Notes: generated by a model not told the origin, from the letters alone. DNA of 64,000 bases from Thermoleophilaceae bacterium (GCA_036378175.1 DASUWY010000018.1:1-64000), one strand, 5' to 3'; counted from the first letter of the stretch, positions 17,286-26,545 are shown. Translations and numbers: made by a program.

Positions 17286-17939
17286 ATGATTCCGCGCGTG
17301 GATTCATCTCTCGTGAGAGGCACGGACGGCCGCCGGCGCTGCTGGTGGGGCGCGAGCTCGCCCGAGTACGCCGCCTACCACGATGAGGAGTGGGGCCGCC
17401 CGGTGCGGGGCGACGACGCGTTGTTCGAGCGGCTCAGCCTCGAGGGCTTCCAGTCCGGCCTGTCGTGGATCACCATCCTGCGCAAGCGCGAGAACTTCCG
17501 CGCCGCGTTCGCCGGCTTCCAGATCCACGAGGTGGCGCGCTTCACCGAGCGCGACGTGAACCGCCTGCTCGGCGACACCGGAATCGTCCGCAACCGCATG
17601 AAGATCGAGGCGACCATCGCGAACGCGCGCGCTGCCGCCGCGCTGGACGTGCCGCTCTCAGAGCTCGTGTGGAGCTACGCGGAGCCGCGGCGGCCCGCGC
17701 CGCGCACGCGCGACGATCTCCCGGCCGTCACGCCCGCCTCCACCGCGCTCTCGAAGGAGCTCAAGCGGCGGGGCTTCCGCTTCGTCGGCCCCACCACCGT
17801 GTACGCCGCGATGCAGGCGTGCGGCCTCGTGAACGACCACATCTCCGGCTGCCACGTGCGCGGCGAGGTGGGCCGCGAGATCAGGTCCGCGGCGGGAGGC
17901 GATGCCAGGCGCCGGTCCGGACGGGTTCCGGGACGTTGA
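17286..17939 (+). CDS. tag: DNA-3-methyladenine glycosylase I
   Basis: A 217-residue base-excision-repair enzyme that removes 3-methyladenine from DNA. It has the Tag signatures RRCWWG, AYHDEEWGRPV, LEGFQSGLSWITIL, GIVRNRMKIEATIANARA and RRGFRFVGPTTVYA. The zinc ligands are in RCWW, YHDEEW and NDHISGCH. I chose the ATG at 17286; a GTG at 17298 is also possible. The start is 50 bases from the divergent SpoIIE-type gene. No ribosome-binding site is visible, so translation may be leaderless. The last 20 or so residues are arginine-rich and variable. Confidence 0.93.
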   Translation: MIPRVDSSLVRGTDGRRRCWWGASSPEYAAYHDEEWGRPVRGDDALFERLSLEGFQSGLSWITILRKRENFRAAFAGFQIHEVARFTERDVNRLLGDTGIVRNRMKIEATIANARAAAALDVPLSELVWSYAEPRRPAPRTRDDLPAVTPASTALSKELKRRGFRFVGPTTVYAAMQACGLVNDHISGCHVRGEVGREIRSAAGGDARRRSGRVPGR

Positions 17940-18018
17940 CCCCGCCCGGTACCGGCGCCAAGGACCTCGGAGGGTCCGGGCGAGATGAGCGTCGCATGCG
18001 GAGTGCGGCGGGACCAGG

Positions 18019-18186
18019 ATGCGGGCACGTCTCTTCATGGGACGTACACCGCACCCTTTGTGGAAGCTGGTTTCGGACGGCGCTTCCGGGGCGCCCCAGC
18101 CCGCATGGAACTCAAAGGCAGCCATAACGATCAACAAGCCGCGGGAGGAGGTCGAGCGCCTGTGGCGGTCGCCGAAGTACCAGCTC
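18019..18186 (+). pseudogene. N-terminal fragment of an SRPBCC/cyclase-like protein
   Basis: The frame contains [20 protein letters not shown] then RSPKY, which resembles the first strand and helix of START/SRPBCC proteins (AITINRPxxEVYxxWRD). After RSPKYQ the same frame passes straight into alcohol-dehydrogenase sequence. The most economical reading is a deletion that joined the start of an SRPBCC gene to the body of an adh gene. Identification rests on about 20 residues. Confidence 0.45.
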
Positions 18187-19303
18187 CGGGACGCGATCGT
18201 GAAGATCAGCTCCACCGCGATCTGCGGCTCCGACCTCCACCTCTACGACGGCTACGTGCCGACGATGAAGAAGGGCGACATCCTCGGCCGCGAGTTCATG
18301 GGCGAGGTGGTGGAGACCGGCAAGGGCGTGCAGAACCTGCAGGCGGCGACCGCGTGGTGGTGCCCTTCCCGATCGCATGCGGCAACTGCTGGTCCTGCAA
18401 GCACGAGCTCTATTCGGTGTGCGAGAACAGCAATCCCAACTCCGGGATCGCGGAGAATTTCTTCGGCCACTCCACCGCCGGCATCTTCGGCTACTCCCGC
18501 ATCACGGGCGGCTACGCGGGCGGCCAGGCAGAGTACGCGCGCGTCCCGTACGCGGACGTTGGCCCGATCAAGATCGAGGACGACCTCACCGACGAGCAGG
18601 TGCTGTTCCTCTCCGACGTCTTCCCCACCGGCACTTCGGCGCCGACCTCTGCGACATCCCGGGCGGTGACACGATCGCCGTGTTCGGCGCGGGCCCGGTC
18701 GGGCAGTTCGCCATCGCGAGCGCGCTGATGCTCGGCGCGGAGCGGGTGATCGCGATCGACAAGTACGACTACCGGCTGGCGATGGCCCGCAACAAGGCCG
18801 GCGCCACGCACACGATCAACTTCGACCACGATCCCGACGTGGTCGAGCAGCTCAAGGAGCTGAGCGGCGGGCGCGGGCCGGATGCGGTGATCGATGCCGT
18901 GGGCCTCGAGGCCACCCACGGGCACGGCGTGATGCACGCCGCGGACCGCGTAAAGCAGGCCAACCGCATGGAGACCGACCGCGGCCAGGCGCTGCGCGAC
19001 GCGATCCTCGCCTGCCGGCCCGGCTGCATCGTGTCCGTGATGGGCGTCTACGGCGGGCTGATGGACAAGTTCCCCACCGGTGCGTTCATGAACGAGGGCC
19101 TCCAGCTCCGCACCGGCCAGTGCCACGTGCAGAAGTACCTGAAGCCGCTGTACGAGCACATCAAGAACGGCGACATCGACCCGAGCTTCATCATCGCGCA
19201 CGAGGTCGGACTCGACATGGCCTCAGACGCGTACGAGACGTTCAAGCACAAGCAGGACGAGTGCGTGAAGGTGGTCCTCAAGCCAGAAAGGAACGGGAAA
19301 TGA
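18187..19303 (+). pseudogene. Zinc-dependent alcohol dehydrogenase, 5'-truncated and with two frameshifts
   Basis: Glutathione-independent formaldehyde/alcohol-dehydrogenase-like sequence spread over three frames. The first frame has [20 protein letters not shown] and [12 protein letters not shown]. The second has [18 protein letters not shown] and [12 protein letters not shown]. The third has [20 protein letters not shown] and continues to the stop at 19303. Both joins are explained by one missing base in a short run: a G near 18348 (CAGGCGGCGAC) and a C near 18633 (CCGGCACTTC). The usual N-terminal 30 residues are replaced by the SRPBCC fragment. The catalytic zinc Cys and the structural zinc cysteines are otherwise intact. 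It is either a recent pseudogene or a site of assembly errors. Confidence 0.85.
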
Positions 19304-19775
19304 GATTCCCGCGGCCGATCGACTCCACCCTGCACGGGTTCACCGACTACAGCGTGGGCGCCACGCTGCTCACCGTGTTCCCCAGGCTCGCGAACATCGA
19401 GGGCACTGAGTCCGCGCGGCAGATCAGGATCGCGGGCGCCACGCACGCGAGCTACAGCACGCTCACCGACTACCCGCTCGGGATCGTCAAGCTGATCCCG
19501 TACAGGGCCACCTGGCGATCGACGCTGCCGGTGCGCTGGCGCTCGCAGCCACGCCCTTCGTCACCGGGCAGTGGAAGAAGGGCCGCAGGCACTGGCTGCC
19601 CCACGTGGCGCTGTGCGCGTTCGAGCTCACGTCGCTCATGCTGAGCGACCCCACCCAGCGGGGCGACTTCCACGGCGACGTGGATGCCGTGCGGGAGGCG
19701 AACACGGAGAGCCCGTCGCGAAAGATCTACGACGGCCCGCCCGCGGTGCGGCCCGCTACGGCAGTCGCGCACTGA
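19300..19775 (+). pseudogene. Frameshifted membrane protein, co-operonic with adh
   Basis: It begins MRFPRPIDSTLHGFTDYSVG and, after LGIVKLIPYRA, continues in the next frame with HLAIDAAGALALAATPFVTG to a stop at 19775. One missing C near 19511 (GCCACC instead of GCCCACC) explains the break. The restored product would be about 158 residues with two or three hydrophobic segments, resembling small integral membrane proteins found beside SRPBCC and adh genes. The start overlaps the adh stop (ATGA). The 3' end overlaps the convergent nuclease-like gene by 20 bases. Confidence 0.7.
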
Positions 19776-20556
19776 CCAGCAGAACGTCGTGGTCGGTGCG
19801 TAGCGCGGGCACGACCTCGGCCGAGGGCGAGCGGAGCGTGCCGGTTCCATACACCTGCTGAAGGCCGGGATCCTGGGCGGCGGTCCCGTCGGTCCGGGTC
19901 CAGAACCCGGGCGGGGCGCACGAGCCGCGACGGTTCAGATCGCCCGCGAATATCACCGTGTGCGCGCTCGCCCGACGTGCAAGGAGCACGCGAAGCTCGG
20001 CGCACTGCGGGCCATTGGCAGCCACCTCGTCCGGTTCGCGGGTGGCGAGGTGCGCGGTGCACACGTCGAGGCCCCGCGTGGTTACGCACAGCCACTGGCG
20101 CCGCTCGATCGCTGCCTGCGCCTTGAAGGGGCGGCTGGTTGCGGTCTGGATGGCCCCCTTGGCGAGCACCGCGTCGCCGAACAGCCCGCGGCCGCGCGGG
20201 CGGATGCACGGCAGCGGCTTGCCGCCGTAGATCACCTTTGAGAAGCGCACCTGGTAGCCCGTCTGCTGAGCGATGCGCGCGACGTCGCCGCCGCACGCCT
20301 CGTTGAAGGTGACGGCGTCCGGGTGCGCTCGACGGATGTCGGTGATCGCCTCCTCCACCACCGCCGGGTACGCCACCTTGCCGAAGCAACTGCCGAGGCC
20401 CGACAGGCAGAGGTTCATCTGCATCACCGTGTACCTGGGCGCCCGCGGCGAGCGCGCGGACGCACGCGGCTCCGAGGATTGGCCACAGCCCGCGACGGCG
20501 AGGACGAGCGTCAGCCCGGCGGCGGGGATGAGCGCCTGAGCTGTGCGGCCACGAAC
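19756..20556 (-). CDS. Endonuclease/exonuclease/phosphatase-family lipoprotein (5' end unresolved)
   Basis: The mature part has the EEP-fold motifs: VMQMNLCLSG, the metal-binding FNEACGG, VCTAHLAT, FAGDLNRRG (GDxN) and RTDHDVLLVSA (the terminal DH pair). A lipobox LAVAGC follows a hydrophobic stretch, so it is probably an exported lipoprotein. No ATG, GTG or TTG lies in frame near the signal peptide; the nearest is ATG 20745, which would add an unlikely arginine-rich extension. One missing base near 20541 would bring the GTG at 20552 into frame, but would also fuse the frame to the upstream gene. The given 5' end is approximate. Confidence 0.7.
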   Translation of the reverse strand, partial: VRGRTAQALIPAAGLTLVLAVAGCGQSSEPRASARSPRAPRYTVMQMNLCLSGLGSCFGKVAYPAVVEEAITDIRRAHPDAVTFNEACGGDVARIAQQTGYQVRFSKVIYGGKPLPCIRPRGRGLFGDAVLAKGAIQTATSRPFKAQAAIERRQWLCVTTRGLDVCTAHLATREPDEVAANGPQCAELRVLLARRASAHTVIFAGDLNRRGSCAPPGFWTRTDGTAAQDPGLQQVYGTGTLRSPSAEVVPALRTDHDVLLVSARLP

Positions 20557-21002
20557 GCGCCGAGACAGAGCATGGCCAGAGCCTCCACGGCGAGCGCAAA
20601 CACGATCGCCGGGCGATAGCCGCTCTCCCGGAAGCCGAAGAGCGGCGTGCCCTCGCTGATCAGAAGGAACACGATCGATGCTACCGCCATCGCCATTCCA
20701 GCCAGCGCGAGCAGGATCAGAGCCCGCCTGCCGCGGTGCTCCCACAACCGTTCGAGCGGGCTCATCAGCGCTATCGAAAGCACGAGGCCACCGGCGAAGT
20801 TCAGCAGGAATAGCGTTCCGATCGTCGGGATCTGTGAGTAACTGACGTTGACGTATTGCTCGAGATGAATGGCGCCCATCGCGAGCAGGGCGAGCGCACC
20901 GGCATAGCGGAATGCCCGGGCGCCCACCGCGGGACGCGTGCGGGCGCGCTCGCCTTCGCTCAGGTACCTGCGCGGGGTCGCGGTTTGCGATTTGCTCGCC
21001 AT
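20511..21002 (-). CDS. Four-helix integral membrane protein of unknown function
   Basis: A 163-residue protein with a charged N-terminal 30 residues and four hydrophobic segments, beginning at FRYAGALALLAMGAIHLEQY, IPTIGTLFLLNFAGGLVLSI, ALILLALAGMAMAVASIVFL and PAIVFALAVEALAMLCLG. The ATG at 21002 is preceded by GGGAGG at good spacing, which decides the start against a longer frame. The end overlaps the signal-peptide region of the downstream nuclease-like gene. I do not recognise a specific family. Confidence 0.75.
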   Translation of the reverse strand: MASKSQTATPRRYLSEGERARTRPAVGARAFRYAGALALLAMGAIHLEQYVNVSYSQIPTIGTLFLLNFAGGLVLSIALMSPLERLWEHRGRRALILLALAGMAMAVASIVFLLISEGTPLFGFRESGYRPAIVFALAVEALAMLCLGAFVAAQLRRSSPPPG

Positions 21003-21119
21003 CGGTGATCGCCTCCCTTGATCGATGGCGCGGCTTTCAGGGGTAGACGCGGCGGCAGGCCGGATTCTTCCCGCGGGAAGATCTCGCGCGGGCAGCGCGT
21101 CTCTGGCAAGGTGGGACCC

Positions 21120-22100
21120 GTGCAGGTGGATGCGCATGCCTTCTGGCTCCGAGCGCCGGGCTGCGGCGAGATCCGGCCCGTAACGCTGCAGGAGCCCGGC
21201 CGAGGCGAGGTGATGGTGCGCACCATGCGCTCGGGAGTGAGCCGCGGCACGGAGACCCTCGTGTTCCGCGGAGGCGTGCCCACCGCCCAGTACGAGGCCA
21301 TGCGGGCGCCCTTCCAGGAGGGAGAGTTCCCGGCGCCCGTGAAGTACGGCTACCTGAACGTCGGCGTTGTGGAGGAGGGCCCGCGGGAGCTGCGCGGGCG
21401 CACCGTCTTCTGCCTATACCCGCACCAGACCGCCTACGTGGTGCCCGCCGCCGCCGTGACCTTGGTGCCCGACGACGTGCCGCCCGCGCGTGCCGTGCTC
21501 GCGGGAACCGTTGAGACCGCGGTGAACGCGCTGTGGGACGCCGCGCCGCTCGTGGGCGACCGGGTGGCAGTGGTGGGCGCTGGGATGGTCGGCTGCTGCG
21601 TGGCGCGCCTGCTCGGCGGATTTCCGGGAGTGGAGGTCACGCTCGTGGACGTGGATCCCGCCCGGGCGGAGGTGGCCGGCGCGCTCGGCGTGGAGTTCGC
21701 GTTGCCGGAGAACGCTCCCGAGGGCCGCGACCTCGTGGTGCACGCCAGCGCGACCTCGGCGGGGCTGCAGCGATCGCTCGAACTGCTCGCGCCCGAGGGG
21801 ACGGTGATCGACCTGAGCTGGTACGGCGACAGCGAGGTGCGGCTGTCGCTCGGCGGGGCGTTCCACTCGGGCCGGCTCGCGATCCGCGCCAGCCAGGTGG
21901 GCACCCTTTCCCCCACCCGTGCCGGACGTCGCACCAGCGCCGACCGGCTCGCGCTCGCAATGCACCTGCTGCAAGACCCGGCGTTCGACGCGCTCGTCAC
22001 CGGCGAGTCGCGCTTCGGCGAGCTGCCCGACGTGATGGCGCGCCTGGCCGGGGGAAGCCTGCCCGCCATCTGTCACACGATCGCGTACGACGGGGTCTAG
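21120..22100 (+). CDS. MDR-family (zinc-type alcohol dehydrogenase-like) oxidoreductase
   Basis: A 326-residue medium-chain dehydrogenase/reductase-like protein: [19 protein letters not shown], a Rossmann motif [19 protein letters not shown], then [18 protein letters not shown]. The classical catalytic zinc cysteine of alcohol dehydrogenases is replaced (SGVSRGTE). The frame opens at 21018, but the GTG at 21120 with AAGGTGG just upstream fits the family start [14 protein letters not shown]. It is the first of four plus-strand genes with 4-base gaps or overlaps, ending with the methyltransferase. The substrate is unknown. Confidence 0.85.
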   Translation: MQVDAHAFWLRAPGCGEIRPVTLQEPGRGEVMVRTMRSGVSRGTETLVFRGGVPTAQYEAMRAPFQEGEFPAPVKYGYLNVGVVEEGPRELRGRTVFCLYPHQTAYVVPAAAVTLVPDDVPPARAVLAGTVETAVNALWDAAPLVGDRVAVVGAGMVGCCVARLLGGFPGVEVTLVDVDPARAEVAGALGVEFALPENAPEGRDLVVHASATSAGLQRSLELLAPEGTVIDLSWYGDSEVRLSLGGAFHSGRLAIRASQVGTLSPTRAGRRTSADRLALAMHLLQDPAFDALVTGESRFGELPDVMARLAGGSLPAICHTIAYDGV

Positions 22101-22104
22101 ACCT

Positions 22105-22503
22105 GTGTTCAGCGTGACCGTGCGCGACCACATGATGATCGCCCACAGCTTCCAGGGAGAGGTGTTCGGGCCCGCGCAGCGCCTCCATGGCGCGACCTAC
22201 GTGGTCGACGCCACCTTCCGCCGCGCTGAGCTGGACGCCGACGGCATCGTGGTGGACATCGGCCGCGCGACCGAGCAGTTGCGCGCCGTGCTGGCGGAGC
22301 TCAATTACCGCAACCTCGACGACGAGCCCGCATTCGCCGGCATGAACACCTCCACCGAGGCGCTCGCCCGCGTGGTGGCGGATCGGCTCGCGGAGAGGGT
22401 GAGGGCCGGTGAGCTCGGCGAGTCCGCGCGCGAGCTCGACGGCCTGGTGGTGACTCTGCGCGAGTCGCACGTGGCCTGGGCGAGCTACGAACGCGCCCTG
22501 TGA
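22105..22503 (+). CDS. 6-pyruvoyl-tetrahydropterin synthase/QueD-like protein with altered active site
   Basis: A 132-residue tunnelling-fold protein. The backbone pattern is clear: HSF at residue 14, LHGATY at 27-32, [35 protein letters not shown] and the C-terminal [11 protein letters not shown] with its glutamate. Canonical enzymes have CxxxHGHxY and a D-H pair in LDHxxLN. Here the cysteine position is Ala24, the third zinc histidine is Ala30 and the D-H pair reads Asn67-Tyr68. It therefore probably does not perform the usual PTPS or QueD chemistry. It starts with GTG four bases after the dehydrogenase gene and overlaps the glycosyltransferase gene (GTGA). Confidence 0.85.
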   Translation: MFSVTVRDHMMIAHSFQGEVFGPAQRLHGATYVVDATFRRAELDADGIVVDIGRATEQLRAVLAELNYRNLDDEPAFAGMNTSTEALARVVADRLAERVRAGELGESARELDGLVVTLRESHVAWASYERAL

Positions 22504-23504
22504 GGACGGTCCACTTCGTGGTGCCGGACGGGATCGACCACCCCGCTCGGCCGAGCGGGGGCAACGTGTATGACCGTCAGGTTTCCGATGGGCTCAGCAC
22601 GCTCGGCTGGTGGGTGCGCGAGCGTGCGGTGCCCGGCTTCTGGTCGCCTCCGGATGCCCATTCGTTCGCCGAACTGGAGCGCGCGCTGCACGAAATCCCG
22701 GACGGCGCGGTGGTTCTGCTCGACGGGCTGATCGCATCCACCGCGCCGAGCGTGCTGGTGCCCCAGGCGGAGCGGCTGCGCCAGGTGGTGCTCGTGCACA
22801 TGCCCGTGGAGCACGATGACGAACGCGCCGTGCTCTCCGCAGCCACCTCCGTCGTCGCCACCAGCGAGTGGAGCCGGCGGCGGCTGCTGGAGCTCCACGG
22901 GCTGCCGGGCGAGCGCGTGCACGTGGCCGAGCCAGGCGCGCCCCGCGCCGAGCTGGCAACGGGCACGCCGGCGGGCGGGGCGCTGCTCTGCGTGGCGGCG
23001 GCCACTCCCGTGAAGGGCCACGACGTGCTGCTCGACGCCCTGGCGACCATGACGGAGCTGTCCTGGCAGTGCGTGTGCGTTGGCAGCCTCGACCGCGACC
23101 CTCGGTTCGCCGAGGCTCTGCGTCGCCACTCGCTGGGGGACCGCGTTTCGTTCCCCGGACCGATGACCGGCGCCGAGCTCGACCGCAGCTACGCGGCGGC
23201 GGACCTCCTCGTGCTGCCGTCGCGCGCCGAGACGTACGCCATGGTGGTGACGGAGGCCCTCGCACGTGGCGTGCCCGTGGTGGCGAGCGACGTGGGCGGG
23301 GTGCCCGAGGCGCTCGGCGGCGGAGGCATCCTCGTTCCCGCCGGCGATGCCGGGGCGCTCGCGGCCGCGCTCCGGGCCTGGCTCGAAGACTCCGGCTTGA
23401 GAGAGCGTCTGCGCGCCGCGGCTCGCGAGCGGCGCGCTTCGCTCCCGCGCTGGTCCACCACCGCCTCGGTCATTGCGGATGTGCTGGCGGAGGCTTCGCG
23501 ATGA
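22500..23504 (+). CDS. GT4-type glycosyltransferase
   Basis: A 334-residue GT-B glycosyltransferase. The N-domain starts [20 protein letters not shown]. The donor-binding C-domain has [34 protein letters not shown] and [17 protein letters not shown], the EX7E motif of the family. Sugar donor and acceptor are unknown. The GTG start overlaps the preceding gene by four bases and its stop overlaps the methyltransferase start (ATGA). This tight coupling suggests that it acts on the product of the dehydrogenase and pterin-like proteins. Confidence 0.9.
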   Translation: MRTVHFVVPDGIDHPARPSGGNVYDRQVSDGLSTLGWWVRERAVPGFWSPPDAHSFAELERALHEIPDGAVVLLDGLIASTAPSVLVPQAERLRQVVLVHMPVEHDDERAVLSAATSVVATSEWSRRRLLELHGLPGERVHVAEPGAPRAELATGTPAGGALLCVAAATPVKGHDVLLDALATMTELSWQCVCVGSLDRDPRFAEALRRHSLGDRVSFPGPMTGAELDRSYAAADLLVLPSRAETYAMVVTEALARGVPVVASDVGGVPEALGGGGILVPAGDAGALAAALRAWLEDSGLRERLRAAARERRASLPRWSTTASVIADVLAEASR

Positions 23505-24271
23505 CCTTCGAGCGATGGCTCGCTCTCCGGGAGCCAGCGGACGCCGAGGCGCGTTCGGTCGAGCTGGTGGAGCGCCTGCCGGCTAGCGGTCCCCACGTGA
23601 TCCACGACCTCGGTTGCGGCACCGGGGCAATGGGCCGCTGGCTCGCGCCACTGCTCTCGGGAACCCAGCACTGGGTTCTCCACGACCGCGACGAGGCCCT
23701 GCTCGACGCGGCCAGCGTGCCGGCCGCCGCCACCATGGAAACCCGGCTGTCCGACATCACCCGGCTCGCACCGGACGAGCTTGCGGGCGCGACGCTCGTC
23801 ACTGCCTCGGCGCTGCTCGACATGCTCACGGGCCGCGAGCTCAGCAGAGTGGTGGAGGCATGCGCCGAGGCTGGGTGCCCGACGCTGCTCACGCTGTCCG
23901 TGGTCGGCCGAGTGGAGCTCGCACCGGCGGACCCGCTGGACGCGCGCGTGATGGACGCGTTCAATGCCCACCAGCGCCGCGGCCGCCTGCTCGGCCCGGA
24001 CGCGGCAGCGGCAGCGGTCGAGCGGTTTCGCGACCTGGGTGCCGAGGTGCTCGTGCGGCCCAGCCCATGGCGCCTCGGCCCGTCGCATACCGAACTGGCC
24101 GCGGAGTGGTTCAGCGGCTGGGTGGGCGCCGCCAGCGAGCAGCAGCCCGAACTGGCAGCCGGGGCGGACGCCTACGCCCGGCGGCGACTCGAGCAGGCAC
24201 GGCGCGGACAGCTGGCCGTGACCCTGCACCACACCGACCTGCTGGCGCTGCCGCGCTCAGGCCGCCGATAG
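23501..24271 (+). CDS. SAM-dependent methyltransferase
   Basis: A 256-residue class I methyltransferase with motif I HVIHDLGCGTGAMGRWLAPL, an acidic loop HDRDEALLDAA and motif IV-like LVTASALLDML. The acceptor is unknown. A longer open frame runs through the preceding gene, but the ATG at 23501 inside the glycosyltransferase stop (ATGA) is the sensible start. The gene ends head-on into ribA with a 15-base overlap. Confidence 0.85.
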   Translation: MTFERWLALREPADAEARSVELVERLPASGPHVIHDLGCGTGAMGRWLAPLLSGTQHWVLHDRDEALLDAASVPAAATMETRLSDITRLAPDELAGATLVTASALLDMLTGRELSRVVEACAEAGCPTLLTLSVVGRVELAPADPLDARVMDAFNAHQRRGRLLGPDAAAAAVERFRDLGAEVLVRPSPWRLGPSHTELAAEWFSGWVGAASEQQPELAAGADAYARRRLEQARRGQLAVTLHHTDLLALPRSGRR

Positions 24272-24904
24272 CGGGATGTCGAGCGTATGCGCGCCGCTCC
24301 CCGCCTTGGTGGCCAGGTAGCGGGCGTTCGCGCTCGAGAGGTGCACGCCCGTCGGCACCTGGGCGGTGACCGTGATCCCGCACTCCCGGAGCTGCCGCGC
24401 CTTGTCCGGGTTGTTGCTGAGCAGCTCGATTCGCGATACGCCAAGCGCGTGCAGCATCTGCGCCGCCACGACGTAGCTGCGCTCGTCCTCACCGTGGCCG
24501 AGCGCGACGTTCGCCTCATAGGTGTCGAGGCCCGTGTCCTGCAGCGCGTAGGCGTCGAGCTTCGAGTAGAGCCCGATGCCGCGTCCCTCCTGGCGCAGGT
24601 ACAGCAGGAAGCCGCCGGACTCGCCGATGCGCTCCACCGCCTCGCGCAGCTGAGGTCCGCAGTCGCAGCGCTCGCTGCCGAACACATCACCCGTGAGGCA
24701 TTCGCTGTGCGGCCGCACGAGCGGCGCGCGCGTGGCCGTGCCGGACGTGAGCGGCGCTGCGCGGTCGCCCAGGCCAAACGCCACGTGCTCCTGGCCGTCC
24801 ACGAGCCCGTGGAAGCTGAACACGCGCGCGGGCGTGGTGTACCCGTCGGCGAAGCGCAGCGGCACCGGAAGCTGGGTCCGGATCGTGGCGCCGGGCACCG
24901 TCAC
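24257..24904 (-). CDS. ribA: GTP cyclohydrolase II
   Basis: A 215-residue RibA that opens GTP to 2,5-diamino-6-ribosylamino-4-pyrimidinone 5'-phosphate, formate and pyrophosphate. The zinc ligands are Cys69, Cys80 and Cys82 (SECLTGDVFGSERCDCG), and LRQEGRGIGLYSKLDAYALQ is the catalytic region, so it looks active. It lacks a fused RibB domain. The GTG start overlaps the stop of the reductase gene (GTGA); the longer frame is a shadow. No ribB, ribH or ribE lies nearby, so it is likely a second, pathway-specific copy rather than the main riboflavin enzyme. Confidence 0.92.
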   Translation of the reverse strand: MTVPGATIRTQLPVPLRFADGYTTPARVFSFHGLVDGQEHVAFGLGDRAAPLTSGTATRAPLVRPHSECLTGDVFGSERCDCGPQLREAVERIGESGGFLLYLRQEGRGIGLYSKLDAYALQDTGLDTYEANVALGHGEDERSYVVAAQMLHALGVSRIELLSNNPDKARQLRECGITVTAQVPTGVHLSSANARYLATKAGSGAHTLDIPLSAA

Positions 24905-25593
24905 GCCGCTGGGAACCGCGTCGAGAGCGCATAGCGCAGCAACACAACATCGCCGATCTGGCGCACCTCGGCGAGCTCCGCGCGGCGCTCCGGGTTCCAC
25001 GGGAAGCGGCCGTCGAGGACGAAGCGCGGGGCGCGGGAGTCCCCCACGAAGAAGGGAGCGACCACGAGCTGGAGCTCATCCGCCAGGTTGCCGGTGAGGA
25101 ACTGGGTGTGCACCTTGCCGCCGCCCTCGACCATCAGCCGTCCGACGCCGCGCTCCCCGAGGTCCTCGGTGAGCGCGCGCATCCTCACCGGCTGGCCGCC
25201 GTCCACAACCGTTGCCACGCGGCCGAGCCGCGAGCGGGCATCCGCCACGTGAGCGCTAGTGCAGTAAACGAGCTTCTCCGCGTCGCCGGTGGCGAAGAAG
25301 TCGGCACGCGCATCCAGGTCCACGCGCTCGGTGACGGTGACCTTCATCGGCGAGGGCGCCAGGCCGCGGGCGGCGCGTTCCTCGCGCCGTGCCTGCGACC
25401 GCACGAGCAGCCGCGGGTTGTCGTGGCGCACGGTGGTCGCTCCCACGAGGATCGCGTCGCAGGAGGCGCGCACGGCGTCCACGCGGTCGAAGTCGGCGTC
25501 GTTCGACAGCTCGAGGCGGCGAGGCGCGGCACTGCCGAGGTAGCCGTCGAGCGACAGCGCGCAGCTCAACAACGTGTACGGCCGCTCAGGCAT
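24901..25593 (-). CDS. RibD C-terminal-type pyrimidine reductase (dihydrofolate-reductase fold)
   Basis: A 230-residue protein with SLDGYLGSA, DAILVGATTVRHDNPRLLVR, VDGGQPVRM, GVGRLMVEGGGKVHTQFLTG and LADELQLVVAPFFVGD. These are the NADPH- and substrate-binding motifs of the RibD reductase domain. It would reduce the ribosyl side chain of the RibA product or a derivative. The deaminase domain of bifunctional RibD is absent, so the ring may stay in the diamino state. It is flanked by overlaps with ribA (four bases) and the flippase-like gene (eight bases). Confidence 0.88.
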   Translation of the reverse strand: MPERPYTLLSCALSLDGYLGSAAPRRLELSNDADFDRVDAVRASCDAILVGATTVRHDNPRLLVRSQARREERAARGLAPSPMKVTVTERVDLDARADFFATGDAEKLVYCTSAHVADARSRLGRVATVVDGGQPVRMRALTEDLGERGVGRLMVEGGGKVHTQFLTGNLADELQLVVAPFFVGDSRAPRFVLDGRFPWNPERRAELAEVRQIGDVVLLRYALSTRFPAA

Positions 25594-26545
25594 GCAGTAC
25601 CTCCTCTCCGATCCGCGCTTCAGCCCTTTCCAGAAGGCGAACCCGGCGTGCCCATGAAACCACGATCACGGCCGCGCCGGGCAGGCTCGACACGAGCACC
25701 ATCACGCCGTACACCACCGCCGTGGTCACGCCACGGCCCGCCCCGAGGCCGACGGCCGCGAACGCCCACGCGGAACCGCCCTCGCGCGGCCCCCAGCCGC
25801 CCACGCTCGGCACCACCATGATCAGCATCACGAGCAGCGCCAGCGGCAGCATCCGGCCCGGCGATGCTGTGATCCCGGCGGTTCGCGCGGCGATCAGGAA
25901 GGTGATCGCGTGGCCGCAGACCACGAGCACGGAAGCCACCGCGATCCCGAGCCACGCTCTGCGGGCGAGCACGACCCTGCGGAAGTCGCCACCCACGGCG
26001 GCCCGGGCCCTCGCCCAGATGGTGTGACCGCGCCGCGGCTTCACCCGCGCCACCATTGCCAGGCAGGCGATCACCAGGACGATCCCGGCCGCCGCGAGCG
26101 GCATGTACGGGTGCACGGGCGACGGCAGCACCAGCAGCACCACCACGGTCACAACCGCCTGCACCACCTGACCGGCGAAGCGCTCCCATGCCACGGCCCG
26201 CAGCGCGAGGCCCACGTCGCTCACCTCGCGCCCGTGGCTGATTCCGCGGTGCACGTCGCCCACCACTCCGCCGGGCAGCGTGACGTTGAGGAACAGCGAG
26301 CGGTAGTACGCAGCCACCGCCGCAGGCAGGGACAGCCGCGCACCGAGCGCGCGCGACACGATCGTCCAGCGCAAGGCGCAGCACACCGTGGTGAGCACGG
26401 CGAGGCCGCAGGCCGCCGCCAGCGCGCGGGGGTCGACCGTTCGAATGCCGTCAATGAACGGGGTCACGCCCAGGCGCCAGAGCAGCACGCTCACCGTCGC
26501 CGCCGATGCCAGGTAGCGGCCGTAGCGCCACACGGTCCGGCTCAT
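25586..26545 (-). CDS. UPF0104 / lysylphosphatidylglycerol-synthase TM-region family membrane protein
   Basis: A 319-residue polytopic membrane protein with about eight hydrophobic segments. The family block YRSLFLNVTLPGGVVGDVHR and MLIMVVPSVGGWGPREGGSA match the AglD/MprF-flippase-like group (PF03706). Members move or modify lipid-linked molecules; this one lacks the soluble MprF synthase domain. The start is the ATG at 26545, overlapping the acyltransferase stop (ATGA). A 958-residue frame through the next two genes is open only by chance. Confidence 0.85.
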   Translation of the reverse strand: MSRTVWRYGRYLASAATVSVLLWRLGVTPFIDGIRTVDPRALAAACGLAVLTTVCCALRWTIVSRALGARLSLPAAVAAYYRSLFLNVTLPGGVVGDVHRGISHGREVSDVGLALRAVAWERFAGQVVQAVVTVVVLLVLPSPVHPYMPLAAAGIVLVIACLAMVARVKPRRGHTIWARARAAVGGDFRRVVLARRAWLGIAVASVLVVCGHAITFLIAARTAGITASPGRMLPLALLVMLIMVVPSVGGWGPREGGSAWAFAAVGLGAGRGVTTAVVYGVMVLVSSLPGAAVIVVSWARRVRLLERAEARIGEEVLHA

